A DNA stretch of 64,000 nt from Sphingomonas paeninsulae (GCF_003660165.1 NZ_CP032829.1:1-64000), one strand, 5' to 3'; positions 8,327-16,840 are shown, numbered from the stretch's first letter. Notes: generated by a model not told the origin, from the letters alone. Numbers and translations are program-made.

Positions 8327-9060
8327 TCACTCAACTACTAATCGACGGCGACTTGTTTCTCTTTAAAGCCGTCGCTGCCGCTGAATACGAAGCAGACTGG
8401 GGCGATGGTATTTTCGTAGCCTCAACGAACGTCAAGCAGGCTCAAGACATGGTGATATCCATGATCGACTCTGTGAAAACAGCCCTTAATTCCGATGACA
8501 TCGTTATCGTCCTGAGCGGCTCAAAGAACTTCCGCTACACAGTTGACCCTTCGTACAAATCGAACCGTAAGAGCCGCAAGCCTTTAGGTTACAAAGCGTT
8601 AACCACTTGGATTTACGAGACGTATCCCGGAAAGGTTATCTCTCAGGATATTCTTGAGGCTGACGACTACCTAGGTATTCTTGCGACCAAGCCCGGAGCG
8701 ATAGATCGGATAATTGTGTCCGACGATAAAGACCTCAAGACCATACCCGGACGTTTATTCCGCATGAGTGAACTGTCTACTATTGACGAAGATCAGGCAG
8801 ACAGATACTGGTGGTCTCAAGTCCTAACTGGTGATGCAACGGACGGCTATAAAGGCTGTCCCGGTGTTGGTCCCGTGAAGGCGGAAGCCATTCTCTCCAA
8901 ACCGGGGGATCGTTGGGAGAATGTTCGGCAGGCTTACCTCAAAGCTGGCCTGACCACAGAAGATGCTGTCCTACAGGCACGACTCGCCCGTATTCTACAC
9001 TTCGATGACTGGGACACAGCCACCAAGTCGGTGCGCCTGTGGGCGCCCCAGTCCGCTTAA
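8245..9060 (+). CDS. 5'-3' exonuclease, T7 gp6-like (FEN fold)
   Basis: Removes RNA primers and resects ends during phage replication and recombination. FEN/PIN-type metal-binding motifs are visible: LLIDGDLFLFKA, VDPSYKSNRK, LEADDYLGILA, IIVSDDKDLKTIPG and TGDATDGYKGCPGVG (helix-hairpin-helix). Close to T7 gp6 in order and length. The given GTG start overlaps the previous gene by 82 bases and adds an unconserved leader. The natural N-terminus would be at 8326, where TAATC sits behind AAGGAAAACC, implying an ATC start with Thr as second residue. Confidence 0.9.
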   Translation: MVAPEGPKTSASIDRSACNKEPSKENLITQLLIDGDLFLFKAVAAAEYEADWGDGIFVASTNVKQAQDMVISMIDSVKTALNSDDIVIVLSGSKNFRYTVDPSYKSNRKSRKPLGYKALTTWIYETYPGKVISQDILEADDYLGILATKPGAIDRIIVSDDKDLKTIPGRLFRMSELSTIDEDQADRYWWSQVLTGDATDGYKGCPGVGPVKAEAILSKPGDRWENVRQAYLKAGLTTEDAVLQARLARILHFDDWDTATKSVRLWAPQSA

Positions 9061-9079
9061 TTCAACGGGGAAAATGTAA

Positions 9080-9316
9080 ATGTTAGCTTTAGTACCAACT
9101 CAGTCGCCCACGATTACAAGCCCTGAGGTCATCCTCGCCGGGTATACCGATGGTTTTGACCTCACGATGGTCGATACAGGTAACAGTGAAGCCCTCACGA
9201 TCCGACAGATTGATGACGCAGGATGCACCCATACGATAGTCCTCTCACCTAGCATGGTGGTCGAGGCTGTAAAACTTATGCTCCAATGGGATATCGAATG
9301 GAAACCAAAACCCTAA
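9080..9316 (+). CDS. Hypothetical protein (78 aa)
   Basis: ATG start behind GGGGAAAATGTAA. Mostly beta-type sequence (DGFDLTMVDTGN, EALTIRQIDDAG). No family recognised. Overlaps the following gene by 19 bases. Confidence 0.5.
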   Translation: MLALVPTQSPTITSPEVILAGYTDGFDLTMVDTGNSEALTIRQIDDAGCTHTIVLSPSMVVEAVKLMLQWDIEWKPKP

Positions 9317-9585
9317 CGGGGGGGTCCTCGTCCTACTATCGCCTCCTGATCGACAAACCAACGTCAGGGGGCGAACCCTACGAAACCGAATGCAACGACT
9401 GCATCGAAGCCCTCCGCATGACATATGCTGAAGGGAACGCTTTCAAGGCCATCTGGCGCATAGCCGCAGGTCGCCTCGGAACCGGGAAACCCGGCACCAC
9501 CGCTCTCTATGACGCTGAAAAGATTGTCTTCTTTGGTGAGCGTCTGGTTGCCGAGCACACTCTCTTACAAAACTTTCACCCTTAA
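9298..9585 (+). CDS. Hypothetical phage protein (95 aa)
   Basis: ATG at 9298 chosen over an upstream in-frame start because it reduces the overlap. Contains SYYRLLIDKPTSGG, CNDCIEALRMTYAEGNAFKA and a Gly-rich turn. The CxxC is probably too isolated to bind metal. Located directly before the ribonucleotide reductase; function unknown. Confidence 0.5.
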   Translation: METKTLTGGSSSYYRLLIDKPTSGGEPYETECNDCIEALRMTYAEGNAFKAIWRIAAGRLGTGKPGTTALYDAEKIVFFGERLVAEHTLLQNFHP

Positions 9586-9596
9586 CTGAGAACTAA

Positions 9597-11272
9597 TTGT
9601 CCTTCAAATCTAACAGTAACCCAATGTTTCGCTCTCAGTTTAGTGAGAGCATATTTAACCAGAAGTACCGACACCAAGGCGCAGAGACATACGCTAAGCT
9701 GTGTGACACTTTAGTCCATGAAGTATGTGACGAGCTAATGTCTCGTGATGAGATCACTACACTTAAGCAACTCATGGTTGAACTTAAGGTCATCCCAGCA
9801 GGACGCTACCTTTACTACGCAGGGCGTCCTAACCCATTCTACAACAACTGCTACCTGCTCAAGGCTGAGGAGGACACCGCGAAGATTGGGCTAAGCTGTC
9901 GTGGAAGGCTGAAAGCTGTCTGATGACCGGAGGCGGCATAGGTTACGATCTGTCAGCATACCGTCCCTCAGGTGCCCCAATCTCTCGCACAGGTGGTCTC
10001 GCTTCAGGGCCGATCCCTAAGATGATGATGCTCAACGAGATTGGGCGCAACGTCATGCAAGGTGGCTCACGTCGCAGCGCTATGTATGCCTCGCTCAACT
10101 GGCAGCATGGAGACGCTCAGCAGTTTCTGAAGGTCAAGGATTGGGATAACTATCCGGTTCCCGGAACGAACCTCACGCTCAAGGACCTGAAAGCCCTCGA
10201 CTTCAACTGGCCGTGTCCTCTCGACATGACCAACATCAGTCTGAACTATGACGACGCTTGGCTCGATAAGTCGGATCGTCACCTTGACCCGACCTTCGTT
10301 ACCAACGTGCGGCAGGCTCTCAAGTCCGCAGAGCCGGGTTTCAGCTTTAATTTCAGAGACAAACAAAATGAAACCCTACGCAACGCTTGCACGGAAGTCA
10401 CTTCGGAAGACGATAGCGACGTTTGCAATCTCGGCTCACTTAATCTTGGCGCATCGAGAATATCATGGAGCTTATCACCGCTACTGAGCTTGCTACCAAG
10501 TTCCTCATATGCGGCACCCTCCGAGCAAAGGTACCTTACAACAAAGTCGCGGAAGTACGGGAAAAGAACCGTCGCCTAGGCTTGGGTATCATGGGTCTTC
10601 ACGAGTGGCTCATCAAGAAAGGCTACAAGTATTCAGTTCCCCCGAGCTTAAGAACTGGCTAGCGGCTTACCGTGATGTCAGCGATTACCACAGCATCCAA
10701 TTTGCTGATAAGATGTCCATTTCGAGACCTGTCGCCAATAGAGCAATCGCTCCTACAGGAACTATTGGTATACTTGCAGGGACAACTACGGGTATCGAAC
10801 CCCTCTTTGCTGTGGCTTACAAGCGCCGTTACCTCAAAGGAGGATCGGACTGGAACTACCAGTACGTCGTAGACGGCACAGCTCAGGAGATGATCGACAA
10901 CTACGGGGCCAATCCCGAGGACATCGAGAGCGCAATCGATCTGGCATCAGAGCCTGAGCGGCGTATCGCACTACAAGCTGACGTACAGGATTACGTAGAT
11001 ATGGCGATCAGCTCCACCATCAACCTCCCCGCATGGGATCGGAACTAAATAATGAAGACACAGTGTCCAGCTTCGCAGCTACACTTTCCCTTTATGCCCC
11101 AAGGCTGCGCGGGTTCACCGCTTATCCTGACGGTGCTAGAGGAGGCCAACCGCTCACCCCGGTTCCATATGCCAAAGCTATGGTGAACCTTGGGGACGAG
11201 TTCCAAGAGACCGTAGTCGAGACGCATGATGTCTGTGATATCAGCGGCAAGGGCGGAAGCTGTGGGGTTTAA
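9597..11272 (+). pseudogene. nrdJ: Class II (adenosylcobalamin-dependent) ribonucleotide reductase (four -1 frame breaks as written)
   Basis: Reduces ribonucleotides to deoxyribonucleotides for phage DNA synthesis using coenzyme B12, without a separate radical-generating subunit. Visible blocks: NNCYLL (first redox Cys), CLMTGGGIGYDLS, GGSRRSAMYASL, active-site loop DVCNLGSLNLG, APTGTIGILAGTTTGIEP, and a Cys-containing C-terminus, CDISGKGGSCGV. Frames break at CC 9877–9878, GG 10448–10449, CCCCC 10639–10643 and GGG 11035–11037. Adding one base at each restores 559 aa. TTG start at 9597 after GAGAACTAA. Class II is inferred from the TGTIG block and the monomer-like layout. If functional, the phage depends on host cobalamin. 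Confidence 0.88.
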
Positions 11273-11450
11273 TCCTTATGCGGAACTCAAGGACGTAATC
11301 AACGATCTTGAATACCTGAGGCTAAATGTTTTGGAAGCTCAGGATGATAATACTAAGCCTTACCAGCGCATCTGTATCAATGATGTGGACCCTTGGTTAA
11401 TCAAGGTAGCAATTGAGTACCTATCGCAACTGCAGGCCCTAAGAGACTAA
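11262..11450 (+). CDS. Hypothetical protein (62 aa)
   Basis: GTG start overlapping the reductase end by 11 bases. Sequence includes YAELKDVINDLEYLRLNVLE and DVDPWLIKVAIEYLSQ, predicted helical. Last gene before the early-block terminator. Not recognised. Confidence 0.5.
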   Translation: MGFNPYAELKDVINDLEYLRLNVLEAQDDNTKPYQRICINDVDPWLIKVAIEYLSQLQALRD

Positions 11451-11469
11451 AACAAATACAAACTAAACG

Positions 11470-11505
11470 CAGAGCCGTGGTTCATTCCGCTGGCTCTGTG
11501 TTTTT
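11470..11505 (+). terminator. Rho-independent terminator of the replication block
   Basis: CAGAGCC and GGCTCTG form a 7-bp stem with a 15-base loop, followed by TGTTTTT. It lies 20 bases after the last forward gene. Confidence 0.75.
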
Positions 11506-11907
11506 CATAGGTGATCGTTTTGCTGCACCTTTTCCTCGAAAGCGGCTCAGCATCAACAAAAATTCGTGATGGGAATGCTGGACCTTTTCGGCTTACCGCC
11601 ATTTGTCAGGAATATGTATACACGCTTCGTACATACGGGCGCGTGGGTATGCACGCCCACGGACACGCGCAGGCGTCACGCATCATGCGCCGTGCGCGAG
11701 CGCTCACGCGCGTCTTACGGAACCTATGATAGCGGATTGTCGGCAGATAGGACCGTCAACAATGGCAAACAGTCGTCAGGATGGATTCTAAGCTACCGTA
11801 GGGCGCGTAGGGCAGGCCGGGAGCTACCCCTATGGCTTAGAGCCTCCATATGGTGCCCTACGGTCCCTTAAAACCGATTGTTTGGTTCCAATCTCTATCG
11901 GACAAGG
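11506..11907. other. Gene-poor stretch with a long-arm hairpin (arms 11795–11804 and 11855–11864)
   Basis: No convincing gene. The part around 11,640–11,715 is unusually rich in CG and GC steps. A perfect 10-bp inverted repeat (ACCGTAGGGC with GCCCTACGGT) encloses 50 bases containing further short complementary pieces (AGGC with GCCT), so the transcript could fold into a branched stem. It is not followed by a T run, so a simple terminator is unlikely. A small structured RNA is possible. Confidence 0.4.
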
Positions 11908-11941
11908 AAAAGGCCCCATCGCGTTAGCGACAGAGCCTTTA
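11908..11941 (-). terminator. Terminator of the minus-strand operon
   Basis: Read on the minus strand, AAAGGC-C-CGC pairs with GCG-G-GCCTTT around a short loop and ends in CCTTTT. It lies 22 bases after the last minus-strand gene. Because the stem is A/T-flanked on both sides it may act in both directions. Confidence 0.7.
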
Positions 11942-11962
11942 GGTATCTCCAGTGTTCTTGCC

Positions 11963-12034
11963 TCAGTCTGGGATCATACGTCCGATCACAACCGCAACGA
12001 TTATGAAGATTATGAACCAGACCGGCACGAACAT
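11963..12034 (-). CDS. Tiny membrane protein (23 aa)
   Basis: Read from an ATG two bases after the stop of the 41-aa gene upstream. Almost wholly hydrophobic (VPVWFIIFIIVAVVIG) with a short C-terminal RMIPD. Very short, so support is only the coupling to its neighbour and the membrane character. Confidence 0.4.
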   Translation of the reverse strand: MFVPVWFIIFIIVAVVIGRMIPD

Positions 12035-12036
12035 TC

Positions 12037-12162
12037 TTAGCAGTCCCTATTAAACGCCCAGTCATGGGCAGCGAGCAATAGGGCGATAGGTAGCAGGATA
12101 ATCACAAAGATACAGGACATCAGGACTATAGAGATTATGCGGGCGATATCGTCATCCTTCAT
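12037..12162 (-). CDS. Small membrane protein (41 aa)
   Basis: Acidic N-terminus MKDDDIARI followed by one transmembrane segment, IVLMSCIFVIILLPIALLLA. Starts in an ATGA overlap with the 56-aa gene before it. Predicted N-in single-span protein; no family recognised. Confidence 0.55.
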   Translation of the reverse strand: MKDDDIARIISIVLMSCIFVIILLPIALLLAAHDWAFNRDC

Positions 12163-12329
12163 GTCTGACAGCCCAGATCAAATACAGCGTTAGCCGCAGC
12201 ACCCATTGAAGCCCCGCGATATACCGGCTCAGGTCTCCCAAGGAGGAAACCTAACCAGAGATCACCAAAAGGCGAGACGTACCCGACCACAAGGTTAGCG
12301 ACCGTTACAGGCCGACGCGAGCGGCTCAA
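12159..12329 (-). CDS. Small hypothetical protein (56 aa)
   Basis: TTG start overlapping the peptidase stop (TTGA) and a stop overlapping the next ATG (ATGA); this double coupling is strong evidence for translation. Basic start (SRSRRP), a weakly hydrophobic central region (VANLVVGYVSPFGDLWLGFLLG) interrupted by P and D, and a small-residue C-terminal part. Unknown function. Confidence 0.5.
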   Translation of the reverse strand: MSRSRRPVTVANLVVGYVSPFGDLWLGFLLGRPEPVYRGASMGAAANAVFDLGCQT

Positions 12330-13717
12330 TTGCTCGCCTCCGAAACGTCATCCTCCGGGTAACCGATGCCTATGCTCTCCATAAAATCCATAGCCGTTAT
12401 TCCGACATCTTGAAGGATCGTCGCGGCTACCGAAGGAAACTCGCGGCACAAGGTTGTTAGCCTGTCATCCTCAGCGCCAAAGTAATCGTCCGCTGCATCG
12501 ATAGCTTGCTTAGACGCCTTGTCCTTGCGAGCTAGCTCATCCTCACGCCATGAAGATATCCGACCCATGCCCCTGCCATATGACTTAGGAAGATCGTAAT
12601 CGTAGTCACCGTCTGCATATGCATCAGCACCCCGATACACACCACCAGCGCCCTTAGGCCACCCGAAGCCGTCCCAACCGCTTCCGTAGCCGTAGTCTTG
12701 AACCGTAGGGTCTCGCTCTATCTTAAGCCCCGAGAAGTCAGCCCGGATCATAGCGCAGCGCAGTGACCACAGATAACCTACATCTAGAGTCTCGTTCGGA
12801 CCATGTTCCGAGCGATAGCCTATCGACACATTGCAGCACTCAGCGATGTAATCGAAGTAGGAATAGCTATCCGTATAGCTCCCTGTGTCATCATGAACGA
12901 GAGAGACTTTACCGTCTGACGCCCGCTTAAGTGACCCTAGGAAACTATCAGCGAATGCATCGCTAATACCACGCTGACCCATTTGGTGAGTGATGAGGTT
13001 ATCCGTCCCCTTACGATCAAACGCTATGCAGGCGTCAAACCCGGCGAGACGCTTGCTATCGTTGCGTTCCACCCACGTAGAGCCGAGCCGCCCAACCTCC
13101 TCAGCACGGTGGAAAACGTAAGAGCCAGGAACACGCGCCCGGATCATTTCGCGCATAAGCCAAAGCCCCGCGCCATCGTCCGCACCTAGGCAGCGCCCCG
13201 GCTTCTTTTGAACCAACCCTAGCGTTTGGTTATCCGCCTTGAACTCGACATCTTGACGACCGCCAACAGAATGCATTGTGTCAGTGTGACAGGAGAACAG
13301 GATGCTAGGCGACGTTGCGACATCCCGCGCCCCTTCGTTCGTCACCGGGTCAATTGTCACCCAAATGTTACCGAACCCATCGACACGATAAACATCGGCC
13401 AGTGCTTGCAGGTCAGCAACATAGAGCCGCACAAAGTCAGCCTCCGCTTGCGTTTTGTCCGGCCGCATCCACGACAGGATAGAAAGCAATTCACCTGTCC
13501 CGTTATGCATAGCTTCCAGATCACCGGCAGACATTGGGAACACAGGCGGCACGTACTTAGGGCGAGGAACCGCAGGGACCGAAACAAGCTGATGCTCCTT
13601 GCGCTTCTTATTGTAGCGATATGTGTTCATGTCTGTGACCTTGTATTGGGCGGACGCTGGCATCGTGCGCGTGAGGTGCTGGAGAGCCGGAGCGAGCGGG
13701 GTGGCAGCATAGGTCAT
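12326..13717 (-). CDS. M20/M28-like zinc metallopeptidase domain protein
   Basis: 463 aa. The core has the two-metal peptidase pattern of the M20/M28/M42 clan: H144 and D146 in SCHTDTMHSVGG, D180/D181 in LGADDGAG, E206-E207 in HRAEEVGRLGS, D234 in IAFDRKG, and H305 in RSEHGPNETLD. All five expected metal ligands and the catalytic Glu are present, so it is probably active. A lysine-rich N-terminal region and a Gly/Tyr/Asp-rich C-terminal region (about 340–400) flank it. ATGA overlap with the Cys-rich gene upstream. The substrate is unknown; family members cleave peptides or acylated amino acids. Not a usual podovirus gene. Confidence 0.8.
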   Translation of the reverse strand: MTYAATPLAPALQHLTRTMPASAQYKVTDMNTYRYNKKRKEHQLVSVPAVPRPKYVPPVFPMSAGDLEAMHNGTGELLSILSWMRPDKTQAEADFVRLYVADLQALADVYRVDGFGNIWVTIDPVTNEGARDVATSPSILFSCHTDTMHSVGGRQDVEFKADNQTLGLVQKKPGRCLGADDGAGLWLMREMIRARVPGSYVFHRAEEVGRLGSTWVERNDSKRLAGFDACIAFDRKGTDNLITHQMGQRGISDAFADSFLGSLKRASDGKVSLVHDDTGSYTDSYSYFDYIAECCNVSIGYRSEHGPNETLDVGYLWSLRCAMIRADFSGLKIERDPTVQDYGYGSGWDGFGWPKGAGGVYRGADAYADGDYDYDLPKSYGRGMGRISSWREDELARKDKASKQAIDAADDYFGAEDDRLTTLCREFPSVAATILQDVGITAMDFMESIGIGYPEDDVSEASN

Positions 13718-15474
13718 GCCGCAGCCTCCAGATCAGCGAGCGAGAAGGTAGTGGAGGTGTTCCACCCGACAACCTCAGGTGAGGGAGTATCCACTATAGT
13801 GTCGGATCGAACCCAAGGAACTGGGGGAGACGTGACCTCTAAACGTGAAGCAGCGCGATTAGCTATCGCCTCAGAAGACGATCTATTTTCGCTGTCACAG
13901 GCGGTACACGGCCTTTCGTTACAATCAGAGAACAATACTCCCTCGCGCGTAAACATCTGGCGCATAGTCAGGACAGTATGTGCTTCTACATACAATACAG
14001 GCCGAGCAACCCCAGTCTCGATAGCTACAGTATCTAGGTGAGTATCGTGGCAATCCTCGCAACGCTGGCAATCATCCGTTGCTGAAGATAGCGCATCATC
14101 ACAGCGGATCGTATCGTCGCAATCTTCACACGATAACGTATCGCCATATGGTGCGTACCTACCATCACTAAGGCACGCCATGTCATCGCGGCAGCTATTG
14201 CAAGCCTGTGTCTCATATCGATTACCGTAGACTTGGATGCTTTCGCATGATGACTGACTAACGCTCTCGTTACATTCACCGCACGTCATGAACGAGTCAC
14301 TGTAGCACTCATTGCAATACAGCTCATCATCATGTGACCGCATATTATCCTCAGGATACGTTACATCACACGACCAACAGGCAGCTTGAGGTCCAATGGT
14401 TCCTACACCGTTTTGATTTGAAGCATTGAACTCACCACCGATATAGAAGCCAACATCAGGATCACCACCGAACGTATGACTATCGTTACTATCGATATAC
14501 GGCATCACGTATTGATTATCACGACCCCGTATAGGGATCACAGCCAGCTTAGCCCCAGCTAACCAATCGCGGCACTCTGTGTACCCAGCGATGCGCAATG
14601 CTTTGGACAGAAGCGAACCCTTGCCCGACACAGCGTATATGCGACCATAGGTCAGCTTCGCGGGCCAAACCAATGTACGACCAAGGATATTGCCTGTGTC
14701 ATTCTCTATGTAAGCTAGCGCTAAGTCACCGCCCTCAGCGTATACCCGAACAGGATGCACACCTCGCGTATCGAAGTGACCGTTATCGTAACCCATGCAC
14801 GATCCAGCGTTAGATGAATTATAACCTACTCGCTTGTAGATACCGATCATCTCATCAGCGGTTGAGGTTACCCTTAGATCGAGAGAAACACCACTCACTA
14901 AGTCAGAGAATGCAGACCGAGAGGCTGGGGTCATCTCCGGGTTACTCGCCCCTGAAACCTGCTTACTGATATCCGGACACGTGCCTGACCAGAAGCGCTT
15001 AAGGTACTCATCGACGCCGAGCACCTTCTGAACGTCATCTAATCCTTTCGCTTCGCTTTCAGTGAACGCAATCTTGCGGCTGTCACTTTTAGCGATATGT
15101 GCAAAGTGATCCTGCCAGCCGTAGTACGTCTCAACTGAGCTATCGGAGTTATCGAACCACGGCACCGGCTTATAGTGCCCCGAGGCGAAGCGTTCTAACT
15201 CACGCGCCCGCCAGTCAACGATAGGTGCGGTAGGGTCTGCCACAGCACCAGCGACCCGGACGACAGCTAGCGCAGACCCCGGAGACATGATGACCTGCTC
15301 CATAGTGCTTAGATCGATAATAAAACCACGCTCCTTGCACACAGCGACCAGTTCAGCCGCCTCCGCACCAGTCGCGCAAGTCTGCATGACCCGCCAGTCA
15401 GCCTTAGGCGTACCTGTCATCCCTAAGCGGATATCGAAGGTAGCAGGTGATGAGTTAGCTTTAGCGTTAGTCAT
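13714..15474 (-). CDS. Large protein with many CxxC (zinc-ribbon-like) motifs, unknown function
   Basis: 586 aa from ATG at 15474; a longer in-frame start at 15537 would overlap the 54-aa gene before it. The central region (about 210–300) has AGSCMGYDNG, HPVRVYAEGGDLALAYI and GRTLVW, a pattern I associate with uncharacterised phage proteins, but I cannot name a family. The C-terminal half carries at least seven paired cysteine motifs (CWSC, CNEC, CGEC, CNSC, CEDC, CQRCEDC, CTAC), expected to bind several zinc ions. Ser/Thr-rich tail. Translationally coupled to the peptidase, suggesting joint action. No frame damage. Confidence 0.75.
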   Translation of the reverse strand: MTNAKANSSPATFDIRLGMTGTPKADWRVMQTCATGAEAAELVAVCKERGFIIDLSTMEQVIMSPGSALAVVRVAGAVADPTAPIVDWRARELERFASGHYKPVPWFDNSDSSVETYYGWQDHFAHIAKSDSRKIAFTESEAKGLDDVQKVLGVDEYLKRFWSGTCPDISKQVSGASNPEMTPASRSAFSDLVSGVSLDLRVTSTADEMIGIYKRVGYNSSNAGSCMGYDNGHFDTRGVHPVRVYAEGGDLALAYIENDTGNILGRTLVWPAKLTYGRIYAVSGKGSLLSKALRIAGYTECRDWLAGAKLAVIPIRGRDNQYVMPYIDSNDSHTFGGDPDVGFYIGGEFNASNQNGVGTIGPQAACWSCDVTYPEDNMRSHDDELYCNECYSDSFMTCGECNESVSQSSCESIQVYGNRYETQACNSCRDDMACLSDGRYAPYGDTLSCEDCDDTIRCDDALSSATDDCQRCEDCHDTHLDTVAIETGVARPVLYVEAHTVLTMRQMFTREGVLFSDCNERPCTACDSENRSSSEAIANRAASRLEVTSPPVPWVRSDTIVDTPSPEVVGWNTSTTFSLADLEAAA

Positions 15475-15478
15475 AATA

Positions 15479-15643
15479 TTATAGACCTTCCACGATGATA
15501 GAATGTTCAGACGCAAAGAGACGAGATACCCGAGCATGAGCGCTAGCCAATGCGCTAATAACCCAAGTGCGAGAGACGGATGATACGAGAGGTGCAGCAG
15601 CTACAGCACTCGCTACCCCGGCTGCTATGCAGTGCGGACACAT
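15479..15643 (-). CDS. Small hypothetical protein with N-terminal CxxC (54 aa)
   Basis: Begins MCPHCIAAGVASAVAAAP: a CPHC pair followed by an Ala/Val-rich hydrophobic stretch, then a basic region. TAATG junction with the 74-aa gene upstream and 4 bases before the next start. Possible membrane-associated redox or metal protein; function not assigned. Confidence 0.5.
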   Translation of the reverse strand: MCPHCIAAGVASAVAAAPLVSSVSRTWVISALASAHARVSRLFASEHSIIVEGL

Positions 15644-15867
15644 TAGAGGCGCACCCCGACTATAGGCAGGACGGCACCAGAGGATGATATGCCACGACGA
15701 CGACGGGTGGACTTGGCGACCGCTTCACGATCCAAACGCAAAAGGGATCGCGCTAGGTGTAACCCCAGAGCAACCCCTAACGAGTAGATCGATATCGCAA
15801 CAGAAACGCATAATAATAAGGACGCGTTAGTTGCGAGAGTGCCTGTACGTTCTAAGAGAGACCACAT
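15643..15867 (-). CDS. Small membrane protein with basic tail (74 aa)
   Basis: First gene of the minus-strand operon; AAGG lies just ahead of the ATG. One hydrophobic segment, LLLCVSVAISIYSLGVALGL, is followed by a positively charged region (RLDREAVAKSTRRRRG), so the C-terminus is expected in the cytoplasm. No family recognised. Confidence 0.55.
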   Translation of the reverse strand: MWSLLERTGTLATNASLLLCVSVAISIYSLGVALGLHLARSLLRLDREAVAKSTRRRRGISSSGAVLPIVGVRL

Positions 15868-16197
15868 GACCTTGAGACCTTTAGTAACACGGCGAGCGCA
15901 CAGCTACCGCACGGCACCTTAAGCACGGATCGCATACAGTCTGCAATAGTATAATGTCGTTATGTGCGGATTGTTTGCTGGATGATTACCTGAGGTGATG
16001 ACCTTTCCTTCACACACACGAAATACCCCACCCGGAGGATGCCTTAATATTTCGCGACCAAATGCCCCCGTGATCGCACACGTTTTCACGCGGCGCTAAT
16101 GGCCCATTTATCAGTGAGCCGGTTATATTATCTGACAGAACACACGGTTCTCAGCCAGTTTCTACAGGTGCGGGACGGATAAGGTGAGGGAATAACA
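15868..16197. promoter_or_regulatory. Divergent intergenic region between the minus-strand operon and the late block
   Basis: About 330 bases without a supported gene. A TATAAT hexamer on the plus strand at 15950–15955 and TATACT on the minus strand at the same place are candidate -10 boxes, but no good -35 box is seen at the right distance. The minus-strand operon must start here or close by. Confidence 0.35.
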
Positions 16198-16479
16198 ATG
16201 AACGGGTCCCCTTTTCGAACCCGAATAACAGTCCCTTTTTGCCCTCAGGATGACTTCAAAAAAGCGGCTAAACCCCGCTGGCTGTTGTTGTTACTTGAGG
16301 ATCGTGCAGACGGGAGGTCACCCCCGGAAACCCAAATTGACGTTAACGTAAACCTAGGGTCCCTTAAGCCCATTCCGCGACCCCAATCCAAATCCTTAAA
16401 TCTCACGAAACTAGGGTCCCTTTCCGGCCAAAAGGAGACCCTAACAGGGCAATATGGTACCCTCGTCACAATAGGTTAA
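16198..16479 (+). CDS. Doubtful small ORF in the control region (93 aa)
   Basis: ATG behind GAGGGAATAACA, a good ribosome site. The sequence is Pro/Leu/Ser-rich with LGSL occurring twice, because the DNA repeats AGGGTCCCTT at about 16356 and 16412. No family. It may be a repeat-bearing regulatory region rather than a gene. Confidence 0.3.
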   Translation: MNGSPFRTRITVPFCPQDDFKKAAKPRWLLLLLEDRADGRSPPETQIDVNVNLGSLKPIPRPQSKSLNLTKLGSLSGQKETLTGQYGTLVTIG

Positions 16480-16569
16480 CCCACTGTATCTGTTACGTAA
16501 TTCCTAAAGGGTAGAGTTTAGATGAGGAACACAGGTCAACCCTCGATATCCCTCCCATTACCTGCCCTA

Positions 16570-16651
16570 CTTAAGTTACCTAAGGTAGGCTAAGAGATAT
16601 AACATAAAGATATAACTTTAAGTCTCTTTAAGCTACCTTAGGTAACTCAAG
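16570..16651. repeat. 19-bp imperfect inverted repeat (long hairpin)
   Basis: CTTAAGTTACCTAAGGTAG (16570–16588) pairs with 16633–16651 with one mismatch; inside it AAGAGA pairs with TCTCTT. The arms also contain the near-palindrome ACCTAAGGT. The surrounding 16480–16873 is rich in CTTAAG, CCTAAG and CCTTAGG words. Candidate operator, replication origin or transcript-processing site for the late block. Confidence 0.6.
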
Positions 16652-16723
16652 TCACTTCAAGCCGACCTAAGGCTATCCTGAGCAGATCGCTAAGCTCACC
16701 TAAGTACATCCTTCAATAATTAT

Positions 16724-16840
16724 AGGGTCGTAGCTTTAGTCCCCCTTAAGCTCCCCTTCAGTTCCCTCTAGCTCCGCTTCATGTCAGGCTTTCAGCTAAC
16801 TTAAGTAGGGTCATCCAATCTCAGGGTCGTAGCTTTAGTC
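16724..16840 (+). repeat. 18-bp direct repeat upstream of late genes
   Basis: AGGGTCGTAGCTTTAGTC occurs identically at 16724–16741 and 16823–16840, 99 bases apart, in the non-coding stretch just before the tail-tip gene at 16874. Two exact copies this close are unlikely by chance; binding sites or paired late promoters are possible. Confidence 0.7.

Noticed and set aside
3395-11272. Prophage decay as the cause of broken replication genes
   Set aside because: Each break is a single-base homopolymer change with no other damage, and essential-type host genes in the same window show the same lesion.
11511-11871. Three overlapping forward frames after the replication terminator
   Set aside because: They overlap one another in different frames, are Arg/Cys-rich from CG-rich DNA, lack good ribosome sites and lie after a terminator.
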